Position numbers and translations under genes: made by a program. This document shows, in pieces, positions 32,266 to 43,000 of a DNA stretch of 64,000 nt. The notes under the pieces are model-generated. The model searched no databases. It was not told the DNA's origin and saw nothing but the letters and a program-made list of their open reading frames with translations. Source of the DNA: Trametopsis cervina (taxonomy: Eukaryota; Basidiomycota; Agaricomycetes; Polyporales; Irpicaceae). Position 1 is the stretch's first letter, and each line of letters starts with the position of its first letter. Where the stretch lies: positions 574,805 through 638,804 of the forward strand of contig MU278354.1 in assembly GCA_022385755.1 (NCBI GenBank), given 5' to 3'.

Positions 32266-35038
32266 ATGGAACAGACTCATGAGTTGAATGGAACGAAGCT
32301 TCGGACATATTATGGAGTGAAGCGTGGCAAGGAGGGGACACGGATCTATGACACATGGGTGGAGGTGTGCTTGAACCTCAATGACTCAACCTATCCAACC
32401 TGACGTGAAATCTCTCCTCTAGGCGAAGGATAATGTTCGTATCGTCATTTTGAACCAAGGTAGCGGCCTGGCACTCAATAAGCTTTGATAGGTGCAACAA
32501 ATCCCGGACGCCTCCATTCTGCAATTGAGGTCACTTGCTGAGGCACAACAGTGGCTGAATTCAAGTCAGTTTGGCGCGTTCTATTCTGAGGAAATTACCG
32601 GTGAGCGAAGGGAGGAATCGAATATAATCTCGTTCATCCAGAGCCGCAGCACTTATTGATTAGAAGCGTTTGCAGAGCCAGCACTACCAAACCCCTCAAA
32701 GTTGTACAACACGGGTCCGGATGTGTCCGACTTTTCTACTGTCGCAAATGACCTAGATGATCAAATTGTCTCAGATAATGGAGATTCTCTCGAAACCAGT
32801 AGTAACATATATTGGGAATCGTTCGACCTGACTGCCCAAGAAGTAGATGTCCAGGACCCAATAATACCACCCGATAGACCTCCCATGCGAGAGACTCCAT
32901 ACGGTGCGCACATTTCCGCCGGCCGTCTCGTCAGGTTGTATACTCCGTCGTCTTAAGCCCCGTCATAGGATCTGAGGAGTTCAAGACAGCTCAGGAGCCA
33001 GTCATCGAACTCTCTGCTGAGCAAGAGGCCATTTTGAAGAGGGTCAAGCGAGGCGAGAACATCTTCTTCACCGGACCCGCAGGAGCAGGCAAATCTGTGC
33101 TCCTCCGTAAGATCATCTCTTGGGGTCTGAACGAATATGGTGGGGACAGCATTGCTGTCACCGCAGCTACTGGGATTGCCGCTCTCAATATAGGAGGACG
33201 AACTCTACACTCTTGGGCAGGCATACGTCTTGGAAATAAAACCGTTCCTGCACTTGTGAGAATCATACAAATGGCTTCCATGGACTACGTACCCGACGAC
33301 GTTATGGATGTATGCCCAGGCATGGATCAAATCCGTCCTGGCTCCCCTTGGCATCGTTGGCTTCTATGTAGAATGCTGGTCGTTGACGAAAGTGAGTGCT
33401 ATCAAGATATTTCCTTGCTGTATGTCCTCAACTTCGTAGTCTCTATGATTGATGGGAAATTGCTGGACAAGCTTGTAAGAATGCGCCCTCTATTGTGTGC
33501 TTTCCGACATGACTGATTCTAATCAGGAATCCCTCGGTCGTATGCTGCGATATAATCACAGGCAGCCGTGGGGAGGCATCAATGTGAATTGTGCTTTTGT
33601 GCAACTATTCACAGTTTGCTAACTTTTTATCTCGACAGGTTATCTTTTGCGGGGACTTCTTCCAGCTGCCACCCGTCCCAGATTCCGAAAATGGCCAACC
33701 ACTGCCGGTAACATTTGCGTTCGACGCTGAATCTTGGGACAGGACGGTACATGCGTCTATCTCTCTGAAAAAGGTCTTCCGTCAAAAAGATGAAGGTATG
33801 CTATACCAACCGTTAGCTTGTGGACTTGCTCATAATGTGGGTAGTATTTGCAGACATGCTGAACGCTACACGCGTAGGACAATTAACTGACGCCCATGTA
33901 GCCAAGTTCCGACAGCTGCAACGCCCAGTATGTTGCCCAGAGGGAATAGAACCAGCTGAGATGTAAATCATACATACGTAATTCTCATCCCAAGAGCTGA
34001 CTTCTCCCAGATATCCTTTGAAGGAAGAAGTAGCTGTTGCAAACTATGCTCGGTTGGCAGCTATCGAAGCAAAGGAGTATACGTATGAGGCAGACGATAC
34101 CCCAGGTCAGGATGACGACGGAGTGCCTTTGCCACAGCGTGTTGTCAAATGCGCACTGGAGCGATTGGTATCGCCACCTAAAGTTACAGTCAAGGTACAT
34201 TCGATCCTGCGATTGGAGTATGATCGTTCTTCTCACCCGACCGCCCGCGCCACAGGCCGGGGCACAGGTCATGCTTGTCAAGGTAAGCATACGACATGTG
34301 TAAAATATGCCATGAGCTGAAGAAATTTGCAGAATCTCGTGCAAGGCCAACTGGTCAATGGCTCTCTGGGCCGTGTACTTGGTTTCCAGAAGGCTTTGCC
34401 TGCGCAGAAGGCGGGTATACCATTTGGCCGCGCAGATTACCTACATGGTTACATAGAGCAACGCGTTCTTGACGAAATCTTAGCCTCTGATGAGTACTGG
34501 CCGATAGTAGAATTCCCCTTGTCAGGAATGAAGATACTCTGCGTGCAAGAAGAGTTCACTGCTGAGAGCGCGTCAGGAATAGTAGAGGCAACGAGAAGAC
34601 AAGTACGCTCATTGTCCACTTGGGTAGCGTTCTTCTGACCGTGACAGCCTTAGATTCCACTTATCCTTGCGTGGGCGATCACGATACACAAGAGCCAAGG
34701 TCAAACATTGGAATACGTCCGGGTTGATTTTGCACGCATATTCGAGCGTGGTCAGGGTGCGTACATGCTCTCAACTGATGAGCTCGACCCTGACAGAGGA
34801 TCGTCTTAGCCTATGTTGCGCTCTCTCGTGCTACCAGCAGGGAAGGCCTAGAGATACGCAACTTCCGCCCGGGAAAGTAAGAAAATATCCACTATCCACA
34901 CTGACACTAGACTCACGCATCTCATCTGATAGAGTGATGGTGCATTCCCGGGTACTCGAATGGATGGGTGAGGAACCACAAGAACATAGCGACTTTGCAC
35001 ACTTACCGTCACTCAAACGGAAGCGTCCCAACATATAG
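32266..35038 (+). CDS. PIF1-family helicase with divergent hybrid-binding N-terminus (copy 3)
   Basis: The hybrid-binding module (residues about 10-62) reads [20 protein letters not shown] plus E, a 12-nt exon AKDN (32423-32434), then [20 protein letters not shown] and WL. It keeps the Tyr, Trp and C-terminal AxxWL pattern, but the FKxF segment is ILQL. An acidic linker follows ([20 protein letters not shown]). The helicase has motif I GPAGAGKS, Ia [28 protein letters not shown] then [45 protein letters not shown]...[46 protein letters not shown] and [18 protein letters not shown]. The last exon reads [20 protein letters not shown] and ends with a basic LKRKRPNI*. Helicase introns coincide with copies 1 and 2. 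It is closer to copy 2 than to copy 1 in the helicase core. Confidence 0.87.
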
Positions 35039-35318
35039 AAGTCCTACGACATACTACGTCTGTAACGCCTGCATGTATCACTAACCCCTCATGTTCTGTA
35101 GCTGCCCCATACACATCAAGCTAACTACGCCACATTATTACACTTGCTTCATCATACGCCCCCATTTCTGCCTACTTAGACTTGACACATACTATATACC
35201 CTAATAAAGAAACATCGAAAGCTGCTCAAAATCAACACAATAATAGGAGACAGTGTGCGGTGAGATAGTACGCGAAGATGTCCGTTAGTGATACAGCATC
35301 CTGGGTATCAAAGAGTCT

Positions 35319-38300
35319 CTATTCAGAAGACGAGCTGGCCCCTTTCGTGTGTGTCTTGGGACTTATCGTCGCAACCGATGTCCGATTAGGTGAGTCACTC
35401 GCTGCCAAGGCCGTCGGCAGCATCTCCGGTGTCACTGGAGACCTTCCTGTTGACCCCGAGAAGGACCCTACAGACGGTGTCGGAGATCTCGCACTTGCGT
35501 ACGAAGTCCCAGATGATGGACCGGATTGTAATGCCTCGTCTGAGGGGATGGTGATCTCTTGTACAACGTCAATCTCAAAAGGAGAGGTATCAGTAGGTTG
35601 TAGTACTGGGGCAGCCGCTGAAGCTGGAGGAGCCGCGGGAGCTGGAGCTGGAACCGGAGCAACGGATGATGGCAAGGGGGGAGAGGCGGTAGTTGGGAAA
35701 GGCACTCCAGTGGACGGTGCCGAATCTGGCCAAGGTGACACTAGAAGAGGTGACGGTGGTACCCTCGAAGTGCGTTTCAACGACGTAGACGTCGAGACAA
35801 CTGGTGCATCCTGTGTTGCACCAGCAGTAGCGGTGGGCGAAGTAGGCTGTCCAAACAACACATCGTCATCGAAGAACTGCCCGCTTCTAAGAGGGAACGG
35901 AGGCGGCTGTCGCGACTGGGCGGAAAGCGGACCAGCCCGCAACGAAGGGTGTATACTGTTAGCAGGGCGAGGTGGAAGTTGAGGTGTGAAATCTGCTGGA
36001 GGTGGGGGAGCAGGACGACTGGACGCCCCATTGCTCTGCGGAGGTCGTGTAGGTGAAGGCGGTACAGAGGCAGGCTGGGCCAGTCTTACGGAAGGGGAGG
36101 GGGTGCGAGTTCGCGGAGGAGGTGGGGGCATCTCGGTTATCTTCGTATGTTGAGACCCGTAAGAAAGATTGGGTACGGGTTCGCCTGCTGGGGCTGGAGG
36201 AAGCGGAGGTGAGGAAGTACTGGACTGGAATAGGACGTGCGCATGGTTGATCAAATCTTCCATCAACGTGTCCTAGAGAGAAGTGAAAGCAAACGAGAGC
36301 ATAAGACGGTGAGGTATCGCCACTGCACCATGATACTCACCTTCCACGGCTGCACACTGAGCAGATCACCGCCTTTGGGAGGCTCATCTTCTCCAAAGAT
36401 GACACCTCCAAAGACGATAGCAAGGTTCTTTGGGTCCATCTTGTTCTTCTCCTGATGCGACGCCACCTTTGCCAGGTGTTCGACGATTGCTTTCAGCGTA
36501 GCTTGGTGAACAGGGGGCAAGCGCCGCATTTTCGATCGCAACAGCTGGAAGTTATTCGAAGCATGCTCCTCTGAGACGGACGTCAATCTCTGCGCTCGGT
36601 ATGAGTAGTCGATCCAACGCACCGAGACCCTCGCTATGTTGTAGACGATCTTGCAATGGGAATTTGAATACTGCCTCTGGCAATTCACGCAAGTAGAGCT
36701 ATCACTTCGTCAGATTTTCGCCGTACTCGACCTTTCGTTGTTAGCTTACCTTCAACAACGATGATACAGCGTATACATCATCCTGAGGAGCATGGAACGC
36801 GAACTCGCTCTCGTTGCGTTCAATCTTATGTTGAAGCTGTTACGAAGTTAGACAGGGACCCAGTCCGAGCTTGAGTTAACTATTCACCTCTTGCACAGAA
36901 GCATGTCTGCCCGACACCTTCCTTCGTCGTTAGTAAAACTATCTACCAACGCATCTCAAACAGACAGGAAGACTCTCACTCGGTATATGCCCTCCGCATC
37001 CAGCCCTCTATCTTCGATCTCCTTGATGCATAACCTTACAATTCTGGGTACCTCACCGTCCGCCAAGCCTTTGGCGGTGGCATAATCAACCAGGCTCACG
37101 CCGAAGATCAAGTCTCGACATTCTCCGACGGCGAAGTTCTGGTAGTAATGAGGTCTGGGTGTTGATGCTAGAATAAGCCGGGGTATATGGAATGATAGAA
37201 GAGAGGTATCCTTGTCTGGACTGATCTTCTCGACGATTCGTCTCGCATGTGAACATAACTGTGTTTGTGTCACCGAGGTCGCTCTGTGCTCAAAAGGCAA
37301 AACATATCATACTCAGACATTGTGTGACGGTGGGTAGGTATTAGAGTCACTCACGCTAGGTTATCGCAGTACTTCGTAGTCACCTTCTTCACGATAGTTG
37401 ACATCTCATGAACAAAAGATTCCACGCTCTGTACGAGGTTAGATCACGCGCAGACGGACATCGGACCACACGTACGTTATACCCGCCCTCCAACATCTTC
37501 ATCCGTCGCAACCGCAGCGTTTCCAGCCAATGCACGGCCTTGCGATACTCCTTATCCGCTTCATCCGCCTCCCGTTTCGCGCGGACGGCTCGAAGCGCAT
37601 TATCCGAGCGACTGCCGGCGGAGTCTTTGTTACCGCCCTTATCCAAGAAGGTCATCAGCTGGTTGAGCTGCCGCTTCCCTGATAGCCGTCGGCTTCGGAT
37701 GACGCAACGTTGATACGGAGATAGACGCACCTTGGTGTGCCAGGTCCTGCAGCGCAGTCGAAGTCGACGGAGATCGTGTGCGCGTCGGACCTGTCGTCTG
37801 CGAGGGTCGACGGTCGAGGGGCTTCAGCGGTTGAGGCGCAGTGACCACAGGCCGTATAGGCTGGAAATTCTGCCCGGACTTGATAGACGGGAGGATAACG
37901 TCATTGGTGGCTATCGGCGAAGTAGGTGGCGGCGCAGCATTCGAGGCAGCGCGAAGTTCCTGTGAATAATGGTGAAGTAGAGTCGTGAGCTAGAAGGGTA
38001 AAGATGTACCTCGACTTCCTGAGCTTTCTTGAAATACGCCCGCTTTAGCTTCGGAAAAACCTCCTGCTCGTATTCAGTGTGTGCAGTTATCGCATCCTTG
38101 AGATCCTCGCGAATACGCTTTCGTATACGTTCTTGCGTATCCTATGGCAAATAATCAGTGGCTAAAGAACCTATGGCGATATAGAGTATACCTTCAGCGA
38201 GATTAGAGGTGAGATGACTTCGGTGGTTAGACTTGCGACAAACGCCTCGCGAGCTTCGGCCTCTGCACATATTCGTCAGGCAAGGCGAGCTAGAAGTCGT

Positions 38301-38707
38301 AGCCACGCACCTCTGTCAATGTTGTCCCTGACCTCCCCCCACGCAGCCCGTGCTGTGCTCACATCAAATCGATCATCCAACCAGGTGTCTATCGACTTGT
38401 ACTTCCGATGCAGCTTCTGCAAGCTATCCACACTACGCGAGGTCAGCCGTTGGCAAGCAGGTTCAACGCGCGTAAAGGGCTGGAGGCTTACTATTGCTCT
38501 TCTATCTTCTTCCTGCATACCCGTTTAGCATGTTACTCAAGATCCCCGGCCTGAGTCCGTAGCGTGCAGAACTCACCGTTCCTGGAACAATCCTAGGTAC
38601 GAGTCGTTCAAGAATCGGAGGTGTGCGTCGAACAATTGATGAGGTTGTCCACTTCCGCTCTCTGTCGACGCGCGCGCGGAAGCCGCGGCCTCTTGAGAGC
38701 TCGACAT
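35319..38707 (-). CDS. F-BAR and RhoGAP domain protein (Rgd1-like)
   Basis: The start MSSSQEAAASARASTESGSG leads into an F-BAR/FCH region: HLRFLNDSYLGLFQER, YxDSLQKLHRKYKSIDTWLD, REAFVASLTTEVISPL, DTQERIRKRIREDLKDAITA, AYFKKAQEVEELRAA, a Pro/Ser/Thr linker, then RQLNQLMTFLDKGGNKD and ADKEYRKAVHWLETLRLRRM. A RhoGAP domain follows: FGVSLVDYATAKGLADGEVP, RIVRLCIKEIEDRGLDAEGI with the arginine finger in GIYRVSG (split by an intron near 36975), FHAPQDDVYAVSSLLKLYLR, MDPKNLAIVFGGVIFGEDEP. The long C-terminal tail is Pro-rich (PPPPPRTRTPSPSV) and ends KGASSSSE*. Such proteins bend membranes and inactivate Rho-type GTPases at growth sites, as Rgd1 does for Rho3/Rho4. It is convergent with PIF1 copy 3. 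Confidence 0.88.
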
Positions 38708-39628
38708 GGGAGACGTAGTTGATGCTCTGAAGTTCGACGGAGATGACCCTACTGAGCGAAGGAACTGGTATAGACATACCACGTGTTATCCGGACCCCGT
38801 GCACCAGCGCCTGCGATATTCAACTTTCATCAGGCGCCGAACAGTGGCGCGGCCGTACTTGATAGCGGTGGTGTACGGGCTTGAATAATTGAAGGACATG
38901 CGTACAGTGTTATACACAGTCCTGCATGACCTTGAGAATGACAATGGGTCGTCGCGAAAGGATTGCGACCGATCACATGCTCACTACACTGTACTCCGGG
39001 ATAGTGCTCTCGACTGTTTCAAGAACGCCGAAATAGATACTGAGTCTCGGGCACATATATAAGAATCAACCAGGCTAGGAAGTGCTAACAGCGTATCGAA
39101 ACTCATGAGCAACATAATCTTGAGCTCAAGGCAATCCGAAGTACATTACTTAAGATTCAACCATGCGATCATGTAAACAAGCGGATGAGGATTAGCAAGT
39201 CGCCGAATCAGTTTTGCGGTCAAGTTATGCCATGACTTTGCTTGGCACTACATAACAGCTTGCGCAGCAGTTGACCGTTCGAATCGCTGATAATCCTGCT
39301 GCTGTAGGCTGATGTGCCATTAGGTTCCGAAAGATCACGGAATGACAAAGGCAACTATGTGTGCGTCAAACTGCCCAGAGCAAGGCGACAATGACCTTAC
39401 GAATGTGTGCATCCTTGTCTCGAGCAGACAGGTGGCGGGGAGGAATCTGGCGACGAGCGCGAAGTTATGCATCGGCTATTTTGTTCTGGCACGCTCTACC
39501 TGGAACTTGCGTTACTGCGACTGATAGCAAAACTCGGGATAGCACCGTCCGTATCTGAGAGCGGATTGTTGAAAAATAATACTTTGCTGTTTCTGCCTCC
39601 TCCGTGGGGGTATGGAGCTCGATGAGCC

Positions 39629-39651
39629 GTGTCGCGGCGGGCCCGCGACAC
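39629..39651. promoter_or_regulatory. Perfect GC-rich hairpin
   Basis: GTGTCGCGG, a five-base loop CGGGC, then its exact complement CCGCGACAC: a 9-bp stem. CCG and CGG triplets in inverted orientation are typical of binding sites for Zn2Cys6 transcription factors. It lies about 370 bp upstream of the transporter ATG. Function is inferred only. Confidence 0.45.
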
Positions 39652-39806
39652 ACATGGTCGAGTGACTGGTTTGCGCACATATCCCGCGCGTACCGCATGG
39701 CGAGAGCCCGTTGATCGCTTGTGTGTGTGTAAAATGCGCCAAACTGCCGGATGTGCCTTGAGAATGCTGCTTACGTAAGCTGATGGGAGATTGCAGATCG
39801 AGTGAC

Positions 39807-39816
39807 CCCGCGCGGG
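39807..39816. promoter_or_regulatory. CCCGCGCGGG palindrome
   Basis: A ten-base perfect palindrome with inverted CCG/CGG triplets, about 205 bp upstream of the transporter start codon. It resembles a Zn2Cys6-type site; yeast drug-response elements that drive ABC transporters also contain CCGCGG. No factor can be named. Confidence 0.4.
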
Positions 39817-40020
39817 ATCAGCAATAAAACAGAAAATTCAAAACCAACTAGCAGCGCTCATCATTCAATATTCCGGAGCCGTCCCGGTCATCTCTGACTT
39901 GCCTTCGTACGCTCGCCTCTTGGGAAGCGATAAATACCCCACGGCCTGCGTTACGCGTCGTCTTTGCGTTTCTCTTGCAAGGTCAACTTCCTCCATAACT
40001 TACAGGAGGGTCTGTCGACC

Positions 40021-43000
40021 ATGTGGGCTCCGACCGCGAACGCACCTTCCCTCAATCCTCAAGCTGTGCTCAATGTACAGGGCCTTGTTTCTTTGGAGCT
40101 GCCTCCTCTCATACCTGGGGCCACAGACATGTACGCCTTTTCATTACATGCTATTAACACCCTGAGCTCGAACTAAACCGCCCACAGAGTCTGGTTGCAT
40201 GAACTGGCATTCCCCGTCTACGCATCAGTACTCTCCATTGTTATCCTACTCCTACAGGTTGCTCTCTCGGCATGGCGAAGCAAAACGGAGGACGATGATG
40301 AAGAGCCTGCAACTACCCCTTCTGAGACCAACTTTGGAGCACGTTTCAAGAAACACTTGGATAGCATGGGTGGTCGTGAGATCTTTACCTTCAGGCTCCT
40401 CCGTCTCTTCAGTAGTGCGGCCCTACTCGGCTTAAGCGTCTTCACCGTCGTTACACACAAGTACTCTAAGGATATGCCTCTCTCAAATCGGTTTGAGTTC
40501 GGTTTACTTGGCGTCTACGTGAGTTCGATAGTAATCCTCTCAGTTCAAGGGAAACTAAAGCCTGCCCTCCAGTCCTATCTGCTGGTCTTATCTCTCCTGT
40601 CTGTTACAGCCAGTCCCGCCTTCGGCAGGACAGTTTCCAGGCATCTCGCTATCGTCTCATTCATCCCATGGGTTGTATTCGCATATCGTGACCTCTGGCC
40701 GCTGGCTACATACAATCTCCAGCCGCTTGACGATGTGGAGGGCTGGCTCATATGGGTTAAGATCAGTCTTCTGACTCTAATTGGAGTGCTCATCCCTCTC
40801 CTCGTTCCTCGCCAATATATCCCTGTCGACCCTAAGGTACGCTATTGTTTACACCTACCGTGTGACATGGCCTCGAACATTTTCTAGGAACCTTCTGAGG
40901 TGCTCAACCCTGAACAGACGGCATCTATCGCGTCTATGGCGTTATACGGTTTCCTTGATCATTACGTGTTCCTGGGGTACCGTCTTCCTCATTTGTCTCT
41001 GGACCAGCTTCCCCCGTTGGCAGACTATGATTATACCAAGAACTTAGTCAAGAAAAGCTTCTCGGTACGCATATACTTCCCGCTATCTGCTTCAGTATGC
41101 TAATTGAGAGGCCATAGCACATTGATCCCACCATTACACGAAGCAAGCGTCATCTTTTCTTCGGGCTTATGCGAGTATTCTGTGAGTGTGCATCACTATC
41201 CTTTCAAGTATGATCGCTTACAGATTTCCAGGGCTCGAGTATATCGTTCTGTTCATATCGCTCATCATGCGGGTACGTACAGCCAGTCTTCTACAACGCA
41301 GGAATCACCGCTGACACATTCCGCAGGTGCTCACCAACTTCATGGTACCCATCGGAATGTACCAGCTTCTGAAGTTCGTATTCATCTGCCGCTACTTTTT
41401 GCTTTGCTCATCTGTGATGTAGGTATCTCGCTGATGGCACGAACGAAACCGTTCGTCCATGGGTGTGGATCATTTGGATGGGTACGGGACCGCTGTTCGG
41501 ATCCATATCCGTACAATGGTATATCTTCGTCGCCGTACGTTATTGCTCACATTACCGTCCTATATACACTGATCACACGTTCACCTTAGACGCGGGTTTT
41601 AGTCCAGGTGCAGGCCTTGATCACGGAGCTCGTCTTCGAGCACGCCCTTCGCATCCGCGTGAAGGCCGAGACAAGCAGCGGCACGCCCTCGCCCAGCGCT
41701 GCATCCAGCGTTGCAACCACGCCCGATAACGCCTCGCTTGCGGAACGCAGCGACCGTGGCGAATCCCCCGACACAGATGACGAGACGACGACCGCCGTGA
41801 GCGAGGGCACCAGCGTCCCCAAGGGCAAGAAGTCGCGCGCGCCCTCGGAGGCGTCCACCGCCGCGGCGAGCGAGAAACCGAAAGAGGCCAGCGCAGGCAG
41901 CGGGAACTTGGTCGGCAAGCTGAACAACTTGGTCACTACTGATTTGAACAACTTGGTTGATGGGCGTGATTTCTTGTTTGTTTGTGAGTGCTCGTTTCTT
42001 TATTTGGAGCGGATGTGGGAAGGCTGACATATGGTGGTAGTGGTGTACACCCCTCTGCAGATTGTGCTGTCTGTTACGTTCCAATACCAAATTCTGGGCT
42101 GGAGGTGAGCTACATAACACACTTCTTATCTACCAGATTATTGACCAGTGGATTACAGTGCTTTCATGGGTCTCATCGTTATTGTTGTCATGTTCCCTAT
42201 TCCTGGTTACATCGCCAAGCTCATTCAAAGCGCTCAAGTCGAGAAGATGAAGAAGGTGACTGACCATCATTCCATCGTTGAGTTTCTGCAGTACTTATTC
42301 TGTTTTTAGACCGATGCCCGAGTGCAAACGGTTACCGAGAGTAAGCCGAATTCTGTCGTTCATTCTTATCAACCGCGGTCTAATCACAAAGCGTAGCAAT
42401 GAACGTGATTCGTATGATCAAGGTAAACATCTTGGAGTCCACACCCTGGCCTCTGCTGACACATCCATTATTAGCTTTTCGGTTGGGAGCCCAAGACGAA
42501 CGACCAGCTCAGCGAGAAGCGACGGGAAGAACTCGTTTACCAAAGAAAGTTCAAGTTCTTGGAACTTCTCAATGGCAACATCAAGTGCGACACGCCGTTT
42601 CCGCGAGCCTCTTCAGTCAATTAACTTTCTGCCTGCAGCTTCTTGATCCCGATCCTAACCGCAGTCGTGACGTATATGACCTATGTAAGTCTTCTTACTG
42701 CATCCGAAGGCAATATTGGGTATTGACGGTGTGTGCAGACTTTGGTTATGAAACAGCAGTTGACTGGTAAGTCTCAGGAGGACACCTTTATTTGTATAGG
42801 ATACTTATTAGTTGTATAGCGGCGCGTATCTTCTCGTCCATGGCTGTATTCGAAGTCCTGCAGGAGAGCATGCACATGATCTTTGGCATGCTGCCTATGA
42901 TGATCCAAGGTCAGCCAACCCCTATTCCTTGTTCGATACCGAGGCTGATACGCATCCTCTCCCAGCCAAGGTCTCCCTCGATCGTACTAGCGCATTCTTG

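Larger units (their letters stand above)
26399..35038 (+). repeat. Tandem array of three PIF1-like genes
   Basis: Three head-to-tail genes of about 2.5-2.8 kb each, separated by 236 and 317 bp. Introns fall at the same points in the helicase: after the motif II DE, after DKL, before the GDF motif, after FRQKD, before YP/YA, around QVML(I/V)K, before PLILAWA, after GQ of motif V, and before the C-terminal exon. Shared introns mean duplication at DNA level, not through RNA. Protein divergence is substantial, so the array is not recent. Confidence 0.85.
38708..40020. promoter_or_regulatory. Long intergenic region upstream of the ABC transporter and RhoGAP genes
   Basis: 1.3 kb between two divergent start codons, the longest gap bounded by intact genes on both sides in the left two thirds of the window. 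Short ORFs do not resemble known proteins. It contains two GC-rich palindromes (39629-39651 and 39807-39816), several CCGG-type motifs (tccggagccgtcccgg near 39872) and a TATA-like gataaatac near 39930. It is probably a regulated promoter for the transporter. Confidence 0.5.

Noticed and set aside
26399..35038. Helitron transposon origin of the PIF1 array
   Set aside because: Helitron proteins carry a Rep (HUH) domain before a Pif1-like helicase. No HUH motif is visible, the N-terminus is a hybrid-binding module, each gene has many introns, and I saw no Helitron-type ends.
35278..35982. Plus-strand open frame of 234 codons rich in Gly/Ala/Asp
   Set aside because: It is the complement of the Pro/Ser-rich tail of the RhoGAP protein; GC-rich low-complexity DNA stays open on both strands.
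38880..39500. Transposon remnant in the long intergenic region
   Set aside because: No terminal repeats, target-site duplication or transposase-like peptide could be recognised; only palindromes were kept.
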